Assembly (NCBI RefSeq): GCF_016908015.1
Contig: NZ_JAFBDB010000002.1
Span: forward strand, 62,001-126,000
Source of the DNA: Clostridium pascui
GTDB lineage: Bacteria > Bacillota > Clostridia > Clostridiales > Clostridiaceae
DNA: 64,000 bases
Reading direction: 5' to 3'
Translations under genes and position numbers: made by a program
Notes under the pieces: generated by a model
The model's database searches: none
The model's input: the letters and a program-made list of their open reading frames with translations, nothing else
Told to the model about the DNA's origin: nothing
Shown here: one piece after another, positions 45,986 through 53,971 of the stretch
How positions within the stretch are numbered: position 1 is the first letter of the stretch
Layout of the letters: each line of letters begins with the position of its first letter

Positions 45986-47016
45986 TGGGAGAAATAAAAA
46001 TCAAAAATCCTGGACTTTTGACATTGATACAAGACAATGGAAGATATGGATATCAGCAATTTGGTGTTCCTGTTTCAGGAGTTATGGATAGTTTTTCCCA
46101 TAGAGTAGGTAATATTTTGGTAGGGAACAATGAAAATGAAGCTCTCTTAGAAGTGACTATATTAGGTCCCGAAATAGAGATTATGAATGACTCCTTAATT
46201 GCTATTACAGGAGGGGATTTAAGTCCAGTTTTAAATAGCGAACCTGTACCTATGTGGGAAAGTATACGTATAAAAAAAGGAGACATATTAGGATTTGGTC
46301 AGATTAAAAATGGATGTAGAAGCTATATAGCATTTGCAGGTGGGATTCAAGTTGAAAAGGTTATGGGAAGTAGGTCTACTTATGTTAAAGCTAAAATAGG
46401 TGGACTTAATGGAGGGAATTTAAAATCAGGAGATATTATAAAAATAGGTAATTTACAAGATAACTTAACTTCTACTAAGCACAGAAAGCTACCTAATAAA
46501 TATATTCCTACGTATTCAAATAATATAGAAGTAAGAGTTGTTTTAGGACCTCAAGATGATTATTTTACTGAAAAGGGAATACAAAAGTTTTTATCTGCCG
46601 AATATAAAGTTACTAATGAATGTGATCGTATGGGATATAGATTAGAAGGAGAGGCAATTGAACATATTAGTGGTGGAGATATTATATCTGATGGAATTAA
46701 TTTTGGTGCTATTCAAATCCCAAATCATGGACAACCAATTATTATGATGGCAGATAGACAAACTGCTGGGGGGTATACAAAAATTGCCAATGTTATTTCT
46801 ATAGATCTTCCTAAAATAGCGCAGGCTAAGCCTGGAGATTGTATTACATTTAAAAAAGTAACTATTTACGAGGCTCAAAGGCTTCTCGAAGAAATGGAAG
46901 AAGATATTAATACAATTAAAAGGAATTGTATTAGTGAAAGTATCATTAGAATCAGTGAAATTTTATTAAAGGTAAATGGGAAAGAGTATAATGTAAAGGT
47001 AGAAGAAGTAGGATAA
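45985..47016 (+). CDS. pxpC: 5-oxoprolinase subunit C (KipA/AHS2 family), with C-terminal extension
   Basis: PxpC is the AHS2 partner, related to the other half of the carboxyltransferase region of urea carboxylase. Motifs are TLIQDNGRYGYQQFGVPVSG, AGGIQVEKVMGSRSTYVKA, VVLGPQDDYF, CDRMGYRLEG and PNHGQPIIMMADRQTAGGYTKI (the last is split by normal variation). After the core, the last 17 residues (from 327, LLKVNGKEYNVKVEEVG) resemble the first strand of biotin carriers such as the one at 41255. This could be a trace of carrier association. The start overlaps the pxpB stop. Confidence 0.93.
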   Translation: MGEIKIKNPGLLTLIQDNGRYGYQQFGVPVSGVMDSFSHRVGNILVGNNENEALLEVTILGPEIEIMNDSLIAITGGDLSPVLNSEPVPMWESIRIKKGDILGFGQIKNGCRSYIAFAGGIQVEKVMGSRSTYVKAKIGGLNGGNLKSGDIIKIGNLQDNLTSTKHRKLPNKYIPTYSNNIEVRVVLGPQDDYFTEKGIQKFLSAEYKVTNECDRMGYRLEGEAIEHISGGDIISDGINFGAIQIPNHGQPIIMMADRQTAGGYTKIANVISIDLPKIAQAKPGDCITFKKVTIYEAQRLLEEMEEDINTIKRNCISESIIRISEILLKVNGKEYNVKVEEVG

Positions 47017-47037
47017 AATCAGGTATTAAAATCTGAA

Positions 47038-47066
47038 ATCCCCATGCTGTAAGCATGGGGATTTTT
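47038..47066 (+). terminator. Terminator after pxpC
   Basis: ATCCCCATGCT (47038-47048) and AGCATGGGGAT (47052-47062) form a perfect stem with a three-base loop, followed by T5. Confidence 0.93.
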
Positions 47067-47084
47067 ATGTAGCTTGATATCTTT

Positions 47085-47882
47085 TTATAAATTACTTGGA
47101 AAAAAGGATAAGGAACTTATATCAATATCAAGTCTGTTTAACAAGGCTTCAATTTTTGCCTTAGATTGTATTAAAAGTTTTTTTATTAATTCTATTTTTT
47201 CAGGTGTTGCTCGGAATGAAGGAATACTTACACTAATAGCAAAACCAACTTGATTATCTTTACGAATTGGAACAGCTATACATCTAATGTGGTCGGTAAT
47301 TTCCTCATACTCCACAGCAATATTAGTTTGACGAGTATTAGATAGCTGCTGATACAATATATCAAAATCAGTTATTGTATTAGGTGTATAAGATTCTAAG
47401 CCATTAGGATAAAGATCTTTTAATTGCTGCTTTGAACAATCACATAACAAAGCTTTACCCAAAGCTGTACAATAAGCCGGCAATGATTTTCCTACTGATG
47501 AAATTAATCTAATAGGCTCAGGGGAATCTACTTTAGCAATATAAAGAACTTTATCCTTATTTAGTACCCCTAGCTGGCAAGTTTCTGAGCTTTTATCGAC
47601 AATAAGCTGCATTTCTTCAGTGATAAAATTCAAAACATCTAGATTCTGTGAATAAGAAGAACCAACAGCAAATGAACTTATACCAATTATATATTTAGAT
47701 GTATGCTTATTAATCTCAATAAATTTTCTTTCATATAACGTTCTAATAACTGGGAAAATACTGCTTTTTGGAGCGTTAATAGCACTAGCGATTTCTGTTA
47801 AAGTATAGCCTTCAGAAGAAAATGCAAGCAGCTCTAATATATCTAAAACACGTGAAGTGGGTCTGTGTTCTGAATCAATCAA
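47085..47882 (-). CDS. IclR-family transcriptional regulator (second)
   Basis: The winged helix (VLDILELLAFSSEGYTLTEIASAINAP, given here in parts) is followed by an IclR effector domain with GVLNKDKVLYIAKVDS, SLPAYCTALGKALL and CIAVPIRKDNQVGFAISVS. Start is TTG 47882 after GAGGAGG. It is divergent from the sugar-acid operon beginning at 48205, whose promoter region has GTTCGT palindromes, so it most likely controls that operon. It is only distantly similar to the first IclR protein. Confidence 0.91.
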   Translation of the reverse strand: MIDSEHRPTSRVLDILELLAFSSEGYTLTEIASAINAPKSSIFPVIRTLYERKFIEINKHTSKYIIGISSFAVGSSYSQNLDVLNFITEEMQLIVDKSSETCQLGVLNKDKVLYIAKVDSPEPIRLISSVGKSLPAYCTALGKALLCDCSKQQLKDLYPNGLESYTPNTITDFDILYQQLSNTRQTNIAVEYEEITDHIRCIAVPIRKDNQVGFAISVSIPSFRATPEKIELIKKLLIQSKAKIEALLNRLDIDISSLSFFPSNL

Positions 47883-48014
47883 AGTATAATACCTCCTCTA
47901 CAAATAAAGCCAACACTATAATAACAAAAAAGGAATTTATTTTCAAGACAGGCAATATGATTTTGCTGAAAACAAAGATAAATAAAATTTTTCAGAAAAT
48001 GATAACAATTAATA

Positions 48015-48089
48015 TTGACATACTATTCCATAGATGATATTATAATCTCAACAAGTTCGTAAATACAAATACGGTTCGTAATAACGAAC
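48015..48089 (+). promoter_or_regulatory. Promoter and candidate operators of the sugar-acid operon
   Basis: TTGACA (48015-48020) and TATTAT (48038-48043) are 17 nt apart. Downstream, half-site GTTCGT (48055-48060) and the palindrome GTTCGT-AATA-ACGAAC (48074-48089) lie in the early transcribed region, a position for repression by the divergent IclR protein. The remaining 115 bp to the first gene show only the ribosome site. Confidence 0.65.
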
Positions 48090-48204
48090 GTGAAAAACGT
48101 AATTAAATTGAAAGGTGGGGAAAAAACAATTAGAAAACGATTTATATAGTTAAATTTTAATTTGGGAATTTTAATATTAAAACTTTTAGGAGGAAGATAT
48201 TATT

Positions 48205-49182
48205 ATGATTATGAAGTTTCTAAAAAAGGTACCAGCAGGTATGATGATTGTTCCATTACTGATTGGATCATTCCTAAACACATTTTTTCCAGAAGCACTT
48301 AAGATAGGATCCTTTACAACAGCTGTGTTTTCCAATGCAGGTGCAGCAACTGCGATGGGAATTCAACTATTTTGCTTAGGAACTACATTACAAATTAAGG
48401 ACATGCCTAAAGTTCTTAAGCGTGGAGGAATATTATTAATATCAAAATTTATTATCGGGGCAGCTATAGGAATTGCAGTGGGGAAAATATTTGGATTTGC
48501 TGGAGTTCTAGGATTATCAGCATTATCAGTAATCAGCGCAGTAACAAATAGTAACGGAAGTGTTTACTTAGCATTAATGAAAAGTTACGGTGATACTACA
48601 GATTGTGCTGCTATGGCTCTTTTAGCATTAAATGATGGGCCGTTCTTTACTTTAATAGCTTTAGGAGCATCTGGACTGGCTAATATTCCAGGAAAGGCTT
48701 TAATTGCTACAGTTATTCCTATTATTGTAGGTATGATTCTTGGAAACTTAGACAAAAGTTTAAGAGATTTCTTAGCACCAGCAGGAGATATTTTGATACC
48801 GTTTGTTGGATTAACCTTAGGAGCTGGAATTAATTTAACTAATGTTATTAAAGGTGGCCCACAAGGAATAGTACTAGGCTTAATTACAGTATTAGTGGGA
48901 GGCGCATTTATTGTATTCTGCGACAGAATAATAGGAAGACGTCCAGGATATGCAGGATGGGCAGTTGCTACAACTGCTGGAAATGCCATTGCTGTGCCTG
49001 CAGCTGTTGCATTAATAGATCCAAGCTGGGCACCTTATGTAGCTGTAGCAACTTCTCAAGTAGCAGCATCTACTGTTGTTACAGCAATATTAGTTCCTTT
49101 AGTAACTGACTGGTGGGCTAAAAAATTTGGATGTCCACAAATTCCAATAACAAAAGAAGATGGGACATTAGTAGGGATTTAA
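48205..49182 (+). CDS. kdgT: 2-keto-3-deoxygluconate permease family transporter
   Basis: A hydrophobic protein of 325 residues with about ten membrane helices; KKVPAGMMIVPLLIGSFLNTFFP at the N-terminus (shown in part) and AVTNSNGSVYLALM, LNDGPFFTLIALG are typical of the KdgT family, which imports 2-keto-3-deoxygluconate by proton symport. It opens an operon for sugar-acid breakdown. The exact substrate may be another 2-keto-3-deoxy or aldonic acid. Two ATG codons (48205 and 48211) are possible, behind AGGAGG. Confidence 0.88.
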   Translation: MIMKFLKKVPAGMMIVPLLIGSFLNTFFPEALKIGSFTTAVFSNAGAATAMGIQLFCLGTTLQIKDMPKVLKRGGILLISKFIIGAAIGIAVGKIFGFAGVLGLSALSVISAVTNSNGSVYLALMKSYGDTTDCAAMALLALNDGPFFTLIALGASGLANIPGKALIATVIPIIVGMILGNLDKSLRDFLAPAGDILIPFVGLTLGAGINLTNVIKGGPQGIVLGLITVLVGGAFIVFCDRIIGRRPGYAGWAVATTAGNAIAVPAAVALIDPSWAPYVAVATSQVAASTVVTAILVPLVTDWWAKKFGCPQIPITKEDGTLVGI

Positions 49183-49231
49183 TCTAATTTTACTATAGAT
49201 AAAATATCTAATATAAAAAGGAGAGATAAGC

Positions 49232-49513
49232 ATGGTAAACGCGTTAATGATTGATGAGAAGGATGATGTCATAGTAGCAATTGAACCTATTGAGAAGGGT
49301 TCGGAAATTAACTATAAATCAAAGGATGATATGGTTAAAACGTTGATTGCATTAGATAATATCATAATTTATCATAAAATAGCGGTTAAAGACATTGCTA
49401 AAGGTAATCCAATAAGCAAGTATGGTGAACATATAGGTGTAGCGGCAACAGATATTAAGGCTGGTATGCATGTTCATGAACATAATGTACAAAGTGTTAG
49501 AGAAGAATTATAA
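49232..49513 (+). CDS. SAF-domain subunit of a UxaA-type dehydratase
   Basis: A 93-residue SAF-domain protein equivalent to the N-terminal domain of altronate/galactarate dehydratases; the segment VAVKDIAKGNPISKYGEHIGVA-like (present as KIAVKDIAKGNPISKYGE) is typical. The large catalytic subunit follows after 14 bp. Split forms like this occur in many anaerobes, and also in sulfolactate lyase. The sugar acid used is not known. Confidence 0.87.
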   Translation: MVNALMIDEKDDVIVAIEPIEKGSEINYKSKDDMVKTLIALDNIIIYHKIAVKDIAKGNPISKYGEHIGVAATDIKAGMHVHEHNVQSVREEL

Positions 49514-49527
49514 GGGGGAGATTAGCT

Positions 49528-50688
49528 ATGAATTTTTATGGATATAAAAGACCAGATGGAAAAGTAGGAATTAGAAACCACATTTTAATTTTACCAGCAA
49601 GTGTATGTGCTTCGGATACAACAAGAATAGTTGCATCACAGGTAGAAGGTGCTGTTACATTTAATAATCAAAATGGATGTTCACAGGTTGCTTCAGATCA
49701 GCAGTTTACAATGGATGTAATGGCTGGATTTGCAGCTAACCCTAATATTTATGGTACAGTTGTTATTTCCCTTGGATGTGAAAACTGTCAAATGGATTTA
49801 GTAACTAAAGCAATTGAGGAAAGAACTAACAAACCTCTTAAAACCGTTATAATTCAAGAAGCAGGTGGAACGCTTAAGACAATCGAAAAGGCTGTCCGCT
49901 ATGCTAAAGAAATGGCAGAAGAAGCTAGTATGCTTAGAAGAGAAGAATTCCCGATTTCCGAACTAATTGTTGGTACAGAATGTGGTGGCTCAGACCCAAC
50001 ATCAGGACTTGCTTCAAACCCACTTGTAGGCGCACTTAGTGATAGATTAGTAGAACATGGATCAACATCAATTCTTAGTGAAACAACTGAGTTTATAGGA
50101 GCAGAACACATCCTTGCTAGACGTGCAAAGAATGAAGAAGTTCGTGATAGAATTTACGACATAGTTCATAGATATGAAAAAGCCCTTCAATTAGTTGGAG
50201 AAGAAGTAAGAGAAGGTAACCCATCACCAGGTAATAAGGCAGGTGGATTAACAACTCTTGAAGAAAAATCTCTTGGATGTATTCACAAAGGTGGGCATAG
50301 TGTAATTAATGCTGTATTTGACTATGCTAAGCCAGTAACAGAAAAAGGTCTTGTTATCATGGACACTCCAGGTAATGACCCATCCTCAGTTGCAGGTATG
50401 ATTGCAGGAGGAGCTCAAATAGTTGTATTTACCACTGGACGTGGTACTCCAACAGGTAATCCAATAGCACCTGTTATAAAGATTACAGGTAATAAGATTA
50501 CTTATAAAAATATGGAAGATAACATGGATTTCGATGCTAGTCCAGTAATTTATGGAACTAAAACTATGGACGAGTTAGCCGATGAGTTATTAGGTAAAGT
50601 TGTTGAAACAGCAAGCGGTAAACTTTCAAAAGCAGAATCTCTTGGTTATATGGAAATAGCTATTGCTAGAGTTTGTAACTACGTATAG
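49528..50688 (+). CDS. UxaA-type sugar-acid dehydratase, large subunit
   Basis: The catalytic part of the altronate/galactarate dehydratase family, 386 residues. Family marks are YKRPDGKVGIRN at the N-terminus, NNQNGCSQV, SLGCENCQ, VGTECGGSDPTSGLASNPLVG and VFTTGRGTPTGNPIAPVIK, with cysteines suited to iron binding. It should remove water from a hexonate, hexarate or shorter sugar acid to give a 2-keto-3-deoxy acid. The neighbouring permease, aldolase and hydrolase agree, but the true substrate is open. Confidence 0.88.
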   Translation: MNFYGYKRPDGKVGIRNHILILPASVCASDTTRIVASQVEGAVTFNNQNGCSQVASDQQFTMDVMAGFAANPNIYGTVVISLGCENCQMDLVTKAIEERTNKPLKTVIIQEAGGTLKTIEKAVRYAKEMAEEASMLRREEFPISELIVGTECGGSDPTSGLASNPLVGALSDRLVEHGSTSILSETTEFIGAEHILARRAKNEEVRDRIYDIVHRYEKALQLVGEEVREGNPSPGNKAGGLTTLEEKSLGCIHKGGHSVINAVFDYAKPVTEKGLVIMDTPGNDPSSVAGMIAGGAQIVVFTTGRGTPTGNPIAPVIKITGNKITYKNMEDNMDFDASPVIYGTKTMDELADELLGKVVETASGKLSKAESLGYMEIAIARVCNYV

Positions 50689-50782
50689 TAGATATATAGG
50701 AAAATTACAATTAGGCTTGCAATAATGCAGGCCTCATTGCATAAAATCCAGATGTTATATTAATTAAAGGAGAAATATTTGT

Positions 50783-51928
50783 ATGAGTATTTATTATATT
50801 CCACCAGTAAATTTACTTGGAAGAGGTTGTCTTGCTGAAGCAAAAGAACCAATTAAATCACTTGGAGCTAAAAAAGCTTTTGTGGTTAGTGATAAGTTTT
50901 TAACTTCCAATGGAACAGTAAAAAAGGTAACAAATCTACTAACTGAAATAGGTATAGAATATGTTGTATATGATGACGTTAAGCCAAATCCGACGGTAAC
51001 TAATGTTGACAATGGCTTAAAAATTCTTGAGAAAGAAAATTGTGATTTTGTTATTACCATTGGAGGAGGATCACCGCAGGACTGTGGTAAGGCTATCTCT
51101 ATTCTTGCTACCAATGGTGGTTCTACAAAAGATTATGAAGGTATAAATAAAACTACTAAAAAGTGTCTTCCAATTGTGGCTATAACAACAACTGCTGGAA
51201 CTTCCGCAGAAGTTACGATTAATTATGTTATAACTGACGAAGAACGCCACGTAAAAATGATTATGGTTGATACCAATTCATTAGCAGCAATTACAGTTAA
51301 TGATCCAGAGCTTATGATAAGTAAACCAGGGCCGTTAACTGCTGCAACTGGTATGGATGCATTGACCCATGCTGTGGAGGCGGTAGTAGCTAACGGTGCA
51401 TATGATGTAACAGATTCAACTGCACTATATTCTATAAAACAAATATTTGAGTTTCTCCCAAGGGCTGTTAAAGACGGCAGTGGCATCGAAGCCAGAGAGC
51501 AGATGTGCTATGCTTGTTTCTTAAATGGTATTGCATTTAGTAATGCTGGACTTGGAAATGTACACGCCATGGCACATCAGTTGGGCGGACTATATGATTT
51601 ACCGCATGGTGTATGTAATGCTATGTTATTACCTATAGTTGAAGAAGAAAATGCAAAGGGAGCTCCAGATAAGTTCCGTGCTATAGCTGAAGTAATTGGA
51701 ATGGATGTTACGGGTAAATCAGATGAAGAGTGTGTTAATTTTGTAATTAGCAAAATGAAAGCACTTTCAGAAGAGGTTGGAATTCCAAAGTCATTAAAAG
51801 AAGTTGGAGTAGACAATCCTGATTTTGAGCTGCTAGCTGAAAATGCCATGAAGGATGCTTGTGCAGGTGCAAATCCAGTATTCTTTAGTAAGGAAAAATT
51901 AATTGAATTATTTAAGAGGATAGCGTAA
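50783..51928 (+). CDS. Iron-containing alcohol dehydrogenase
   Basis: A group III iron-dependent dehydrogenase of 381 residues. [14 protein letters not shown] is the NAD(P) motif; [12 protein letters not shown] and [29 protein letters not shown] carry the metal-binding His residues. In this operon it might oxidise the 4-hydroxyl of a 2-keto-3-deoxy acid or reduce an aldehyde released by the aldolase. Sequence alone does not decide. AAGGAG precedes ATG 50783. Confidence 0.9.
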   Translation: [381 protein letters not shown]

Positions 51929-51972
51929 ATAGAAGAGGAATAGATATTGTAATTTATGTGAGGTGATGCATA

Positions 51973-52872
51973 ATGAAATTCATATGTTTTAGGAAATCAG
52001 ATAAAGAAGAGCTAGGTTTACTTTCTAAAGATGGCACTTTAGTAATAGAATTATCAAGCATTAAGCTAAGTAAAAAATTTACTGATATGAATGACTTAAT
52101 AAACAATATATCCAGTTCTGATATTGAAATAATTCAGAATAGTTTACTTAAAAATGATACAACAGGCTTCACAACGTATCCAATACATGAAATTAAGCTC
52201 TGTTCACCAATTAAAAGACCAATTCATGACATTATTTGTGTAGGTGTAAATTATCAAAATCATTTGAATGAAACAAAAGAAAGTTTTGATAAAGAAAGTT
52301 TTAGTGAACCTAAAAGGACTGTTTACTTTTCAAAACGAGCAACAGAAACCATTGGGCCAGAAGATACAATAATAAGTCATATAAATATCGATGAACAATT
52401 AGATTATGAAGTTGAACTTGCAGTTATTATCGGAACTAAAGGTACAAACATTCCTAAGGAAAAGGCTGAGGATTATGTTTTTGGATATACAATCATGAAT
52501 GATATTTCTGCACGAAATTTACAGCAGCAGCATCTGCAATGGTATAGGGGAAAAAGTTTAGATACCTTTACATCATTAGGACCTGCTATAGTTCATAAAA
52601 GTGAAATTCCATTTCCAGTAGAAATAAATGTTTGCAGCAGAGTGAATGGAGAACTAAGACAGAGCTCAAATACTAAACATTTTCTAGCGGACATTCCATC
52701 TATAATAGCTGAGATTTCTAATGGAATTACGTTAGAACCTGGTGACATAATTGCCACAGGAACCCCTTCCGGTGTTGGGATGGGATTTAAACCTCCACGA
52801 TTTATGAAAGCTGGAGATGTAGTAGAATGTGAAGTTGAAAACATTGGTGTATTGAGAAATATAGTAGAATGA
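51973..52872 (+). CDS. Fumarylacetoacetate hydrolase (FAH) family protein
   Basis: A 299-residue FAH-domain protein: ICVGVNYQNHLNE, the metal ligands in DYEVELAVIIG, FGYTIMNDISARNLQ, SLDTFTSLGPAI and GDIIATGTPSGVGMGF. This family cleaves or decarboxylates 2,4-diketo and acylpyruvate compounds. With the dehydrogenase upstream it suggests a 2,4-diketo-3-deoxy acid cleaved to pyruvate and a hydroxy acid, as known for L-fuconate and L-rhamnonate routes. That assignment is inference. Confidence 0.88.
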   Translation: MKFICFRKSDKEELGLLSKDGTLVIELSSIKLSKKFTDMNDLINNISSSDIEIIQNSLLKNDTTGFTTYPIHEIKLCSPIKRPIHDIICVGVNYQNHLNETKESFDKESFSEPKRTVYFSKRATETIGPEDTIISHINIDEQLDYEVELAVIIGTKGTNIPKEKAEDYVFGYTIMNDISARNLQQQHLQWYRGKSLDTFTSLGPAIVHKSEIPFPVEINVCSRVNGELRQSSNTKHFLADIPSIIAEISNGITLEPGDIIATGTPSGVGMGFKPPRFMKAGDVVECEVENIGVLRNIVE

Positions 52873-52910
52873 CAAGTATTTTAAGAAATAACAAAAGGAG
52901 CGTATATATT

Positions 52911-53804
52911 ATGAAAGCAAAGTTTTTGACCCCAGTAGTTACCGCATTTGATAAAGATGGAAATATTGATCATCAGGCAAATAAAAATGTTTATGATCAT
53001 TTAATTAATGGTGGAGTAGATGGTATTGTAGTAATGGGTAGTACAGGTGAGTTCTTTACAATGACCATGGAACAGAAAAAAGAGCTCATTAAACTAGCAG
53101 TAGAATATATTAATGAGAGAACTCGTGTTTATATTGGCACAAGCTGTATGTCTACAGATGAAACTATAGAGCTTTCAAATTATGCTCATGAAGTAGGTGC
53201 ACATGCTGTTATGATTATAAGTCCGTATTACTTTAGTCTTTCAAGAGAAAGCATTGAACTTTTTTATGACATAGTGGCAGAGAGAACCAAAGCAAATATT
53301 TATCTATATAACTTCCCAGATAGAACTGGATATGATTTGACACCGGAAATTACTTTAAGCTTGGTAAGAAAGCATAAAAATATTGTAGGCTATAAGGATA
53401 CTGTTACAGTAATGGGTCATACAAGACAACTTATTGATGTAATGCATAAAGAGTTCCCTGACTTTGAAGTTTACTCAGGATTTGATGAAAACTTCGCACA
53501 TAACATACTCTGCGGCGGAGCGGGATGCATTGGAGGACTTTCTAATCTTGCACCTGAAATATGCGCTGCATGGGTAAAGGCTATTAATGCAAAGGATTTT
53601 GAAAAGGTTGCAGAAATTCAAAAGATCATAAATGAAATGATGGCAATTTATGATATTGGAACGCCATTTATTCCTATTGTGAAGAAAGCGATGATATTGA
53701 GGGGAGTAGAAATGCAGGATTACTGCACAGTTCCATTTATTCAAGCAAATGAAGAACAAACTGCTAAAATTAAATCACTGATGGAAAACACAAAGTTAAT
53801 ATAA
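52911..53804 (+). CDS. DapA/NAL-family aldolase
   Basis: A class I (Schiff-base) pyruvate-type aldolase of 297 residues. It has GSTGEFFTM (carboxylate-binding GSTGE), IYLYNFPDRTGYDL with the catalytic Tyr, and IVGYKDTV with the Schiff-base Lys. It belongs to the dihydrodipicolinate synthase family but sits in a catabolic operon, so it is more likely a 2-keto-3-deoxy sugar-acid aldolase. ATG 52911 follows AAAAGGAG by 10 nt; the frame extends back to 52869 without a ribosome site. Confidence 0.9.
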   Translation: MKAKFLTPVVTAFDKDGNIDHQANKNVYDHLINGGVDGIVVMGSTGEFFTMTMEQKKELIKLAVEYINERTRVYIGTSCMSTDETIELSNYAHEVGAHAVMIISPYYFSLSRESIELFYDIVAERTKANIYLYNFPDRTGYDLTPEITLSLVRKHKNIVGYKDTVTVMGHTRQLIDVMHKEFPDFEVYSGFDENFAHNILCGGAGCIGGLSNLAPEICAAWVKAINAKDFEKVAEIQKIINEMMAIYDIGTPFIPIVKKAMILRGVEMQDYCTVPFIQANEEQTAKIKSLMENTKLI

Positions 53805-53848
53805 AATAAATGCCATGATAAAAACATTTTATCATGGCATTTATTTAT
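53804..53848 (+). terminator. Terminator after the sugar-acid operon
   Basis: A 19-bp stem, AATAAATGCCATGATAAAA with its complement, spans 53805-53845 around a three-base loop. The T-rich 3' arm ends in TTTATTTATCC. Confidence 0.85.
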
Positions 53849-53916
53849 CCTTATGAGATAAAGATGGTATGATGCTAACATTATTTGCAATATAGTTTCT
53901 AATTTATGTATTAAAC

Positions 53917-53944
53917 TTGAAGTGTATGTTAAAATTATTATAAT
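53917..53944 (+). promoter_or_regulatory. Putative pepD promoter
   Basis: TTGAAG (53917-53922) and TATAAT (53939-53944) are 16 nt apart, 27 bp before the start codon. Confidence 0.5.
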
Positions 53945-53971
53945 AGAAAAATGTAATTAAACGGTGAGAGG

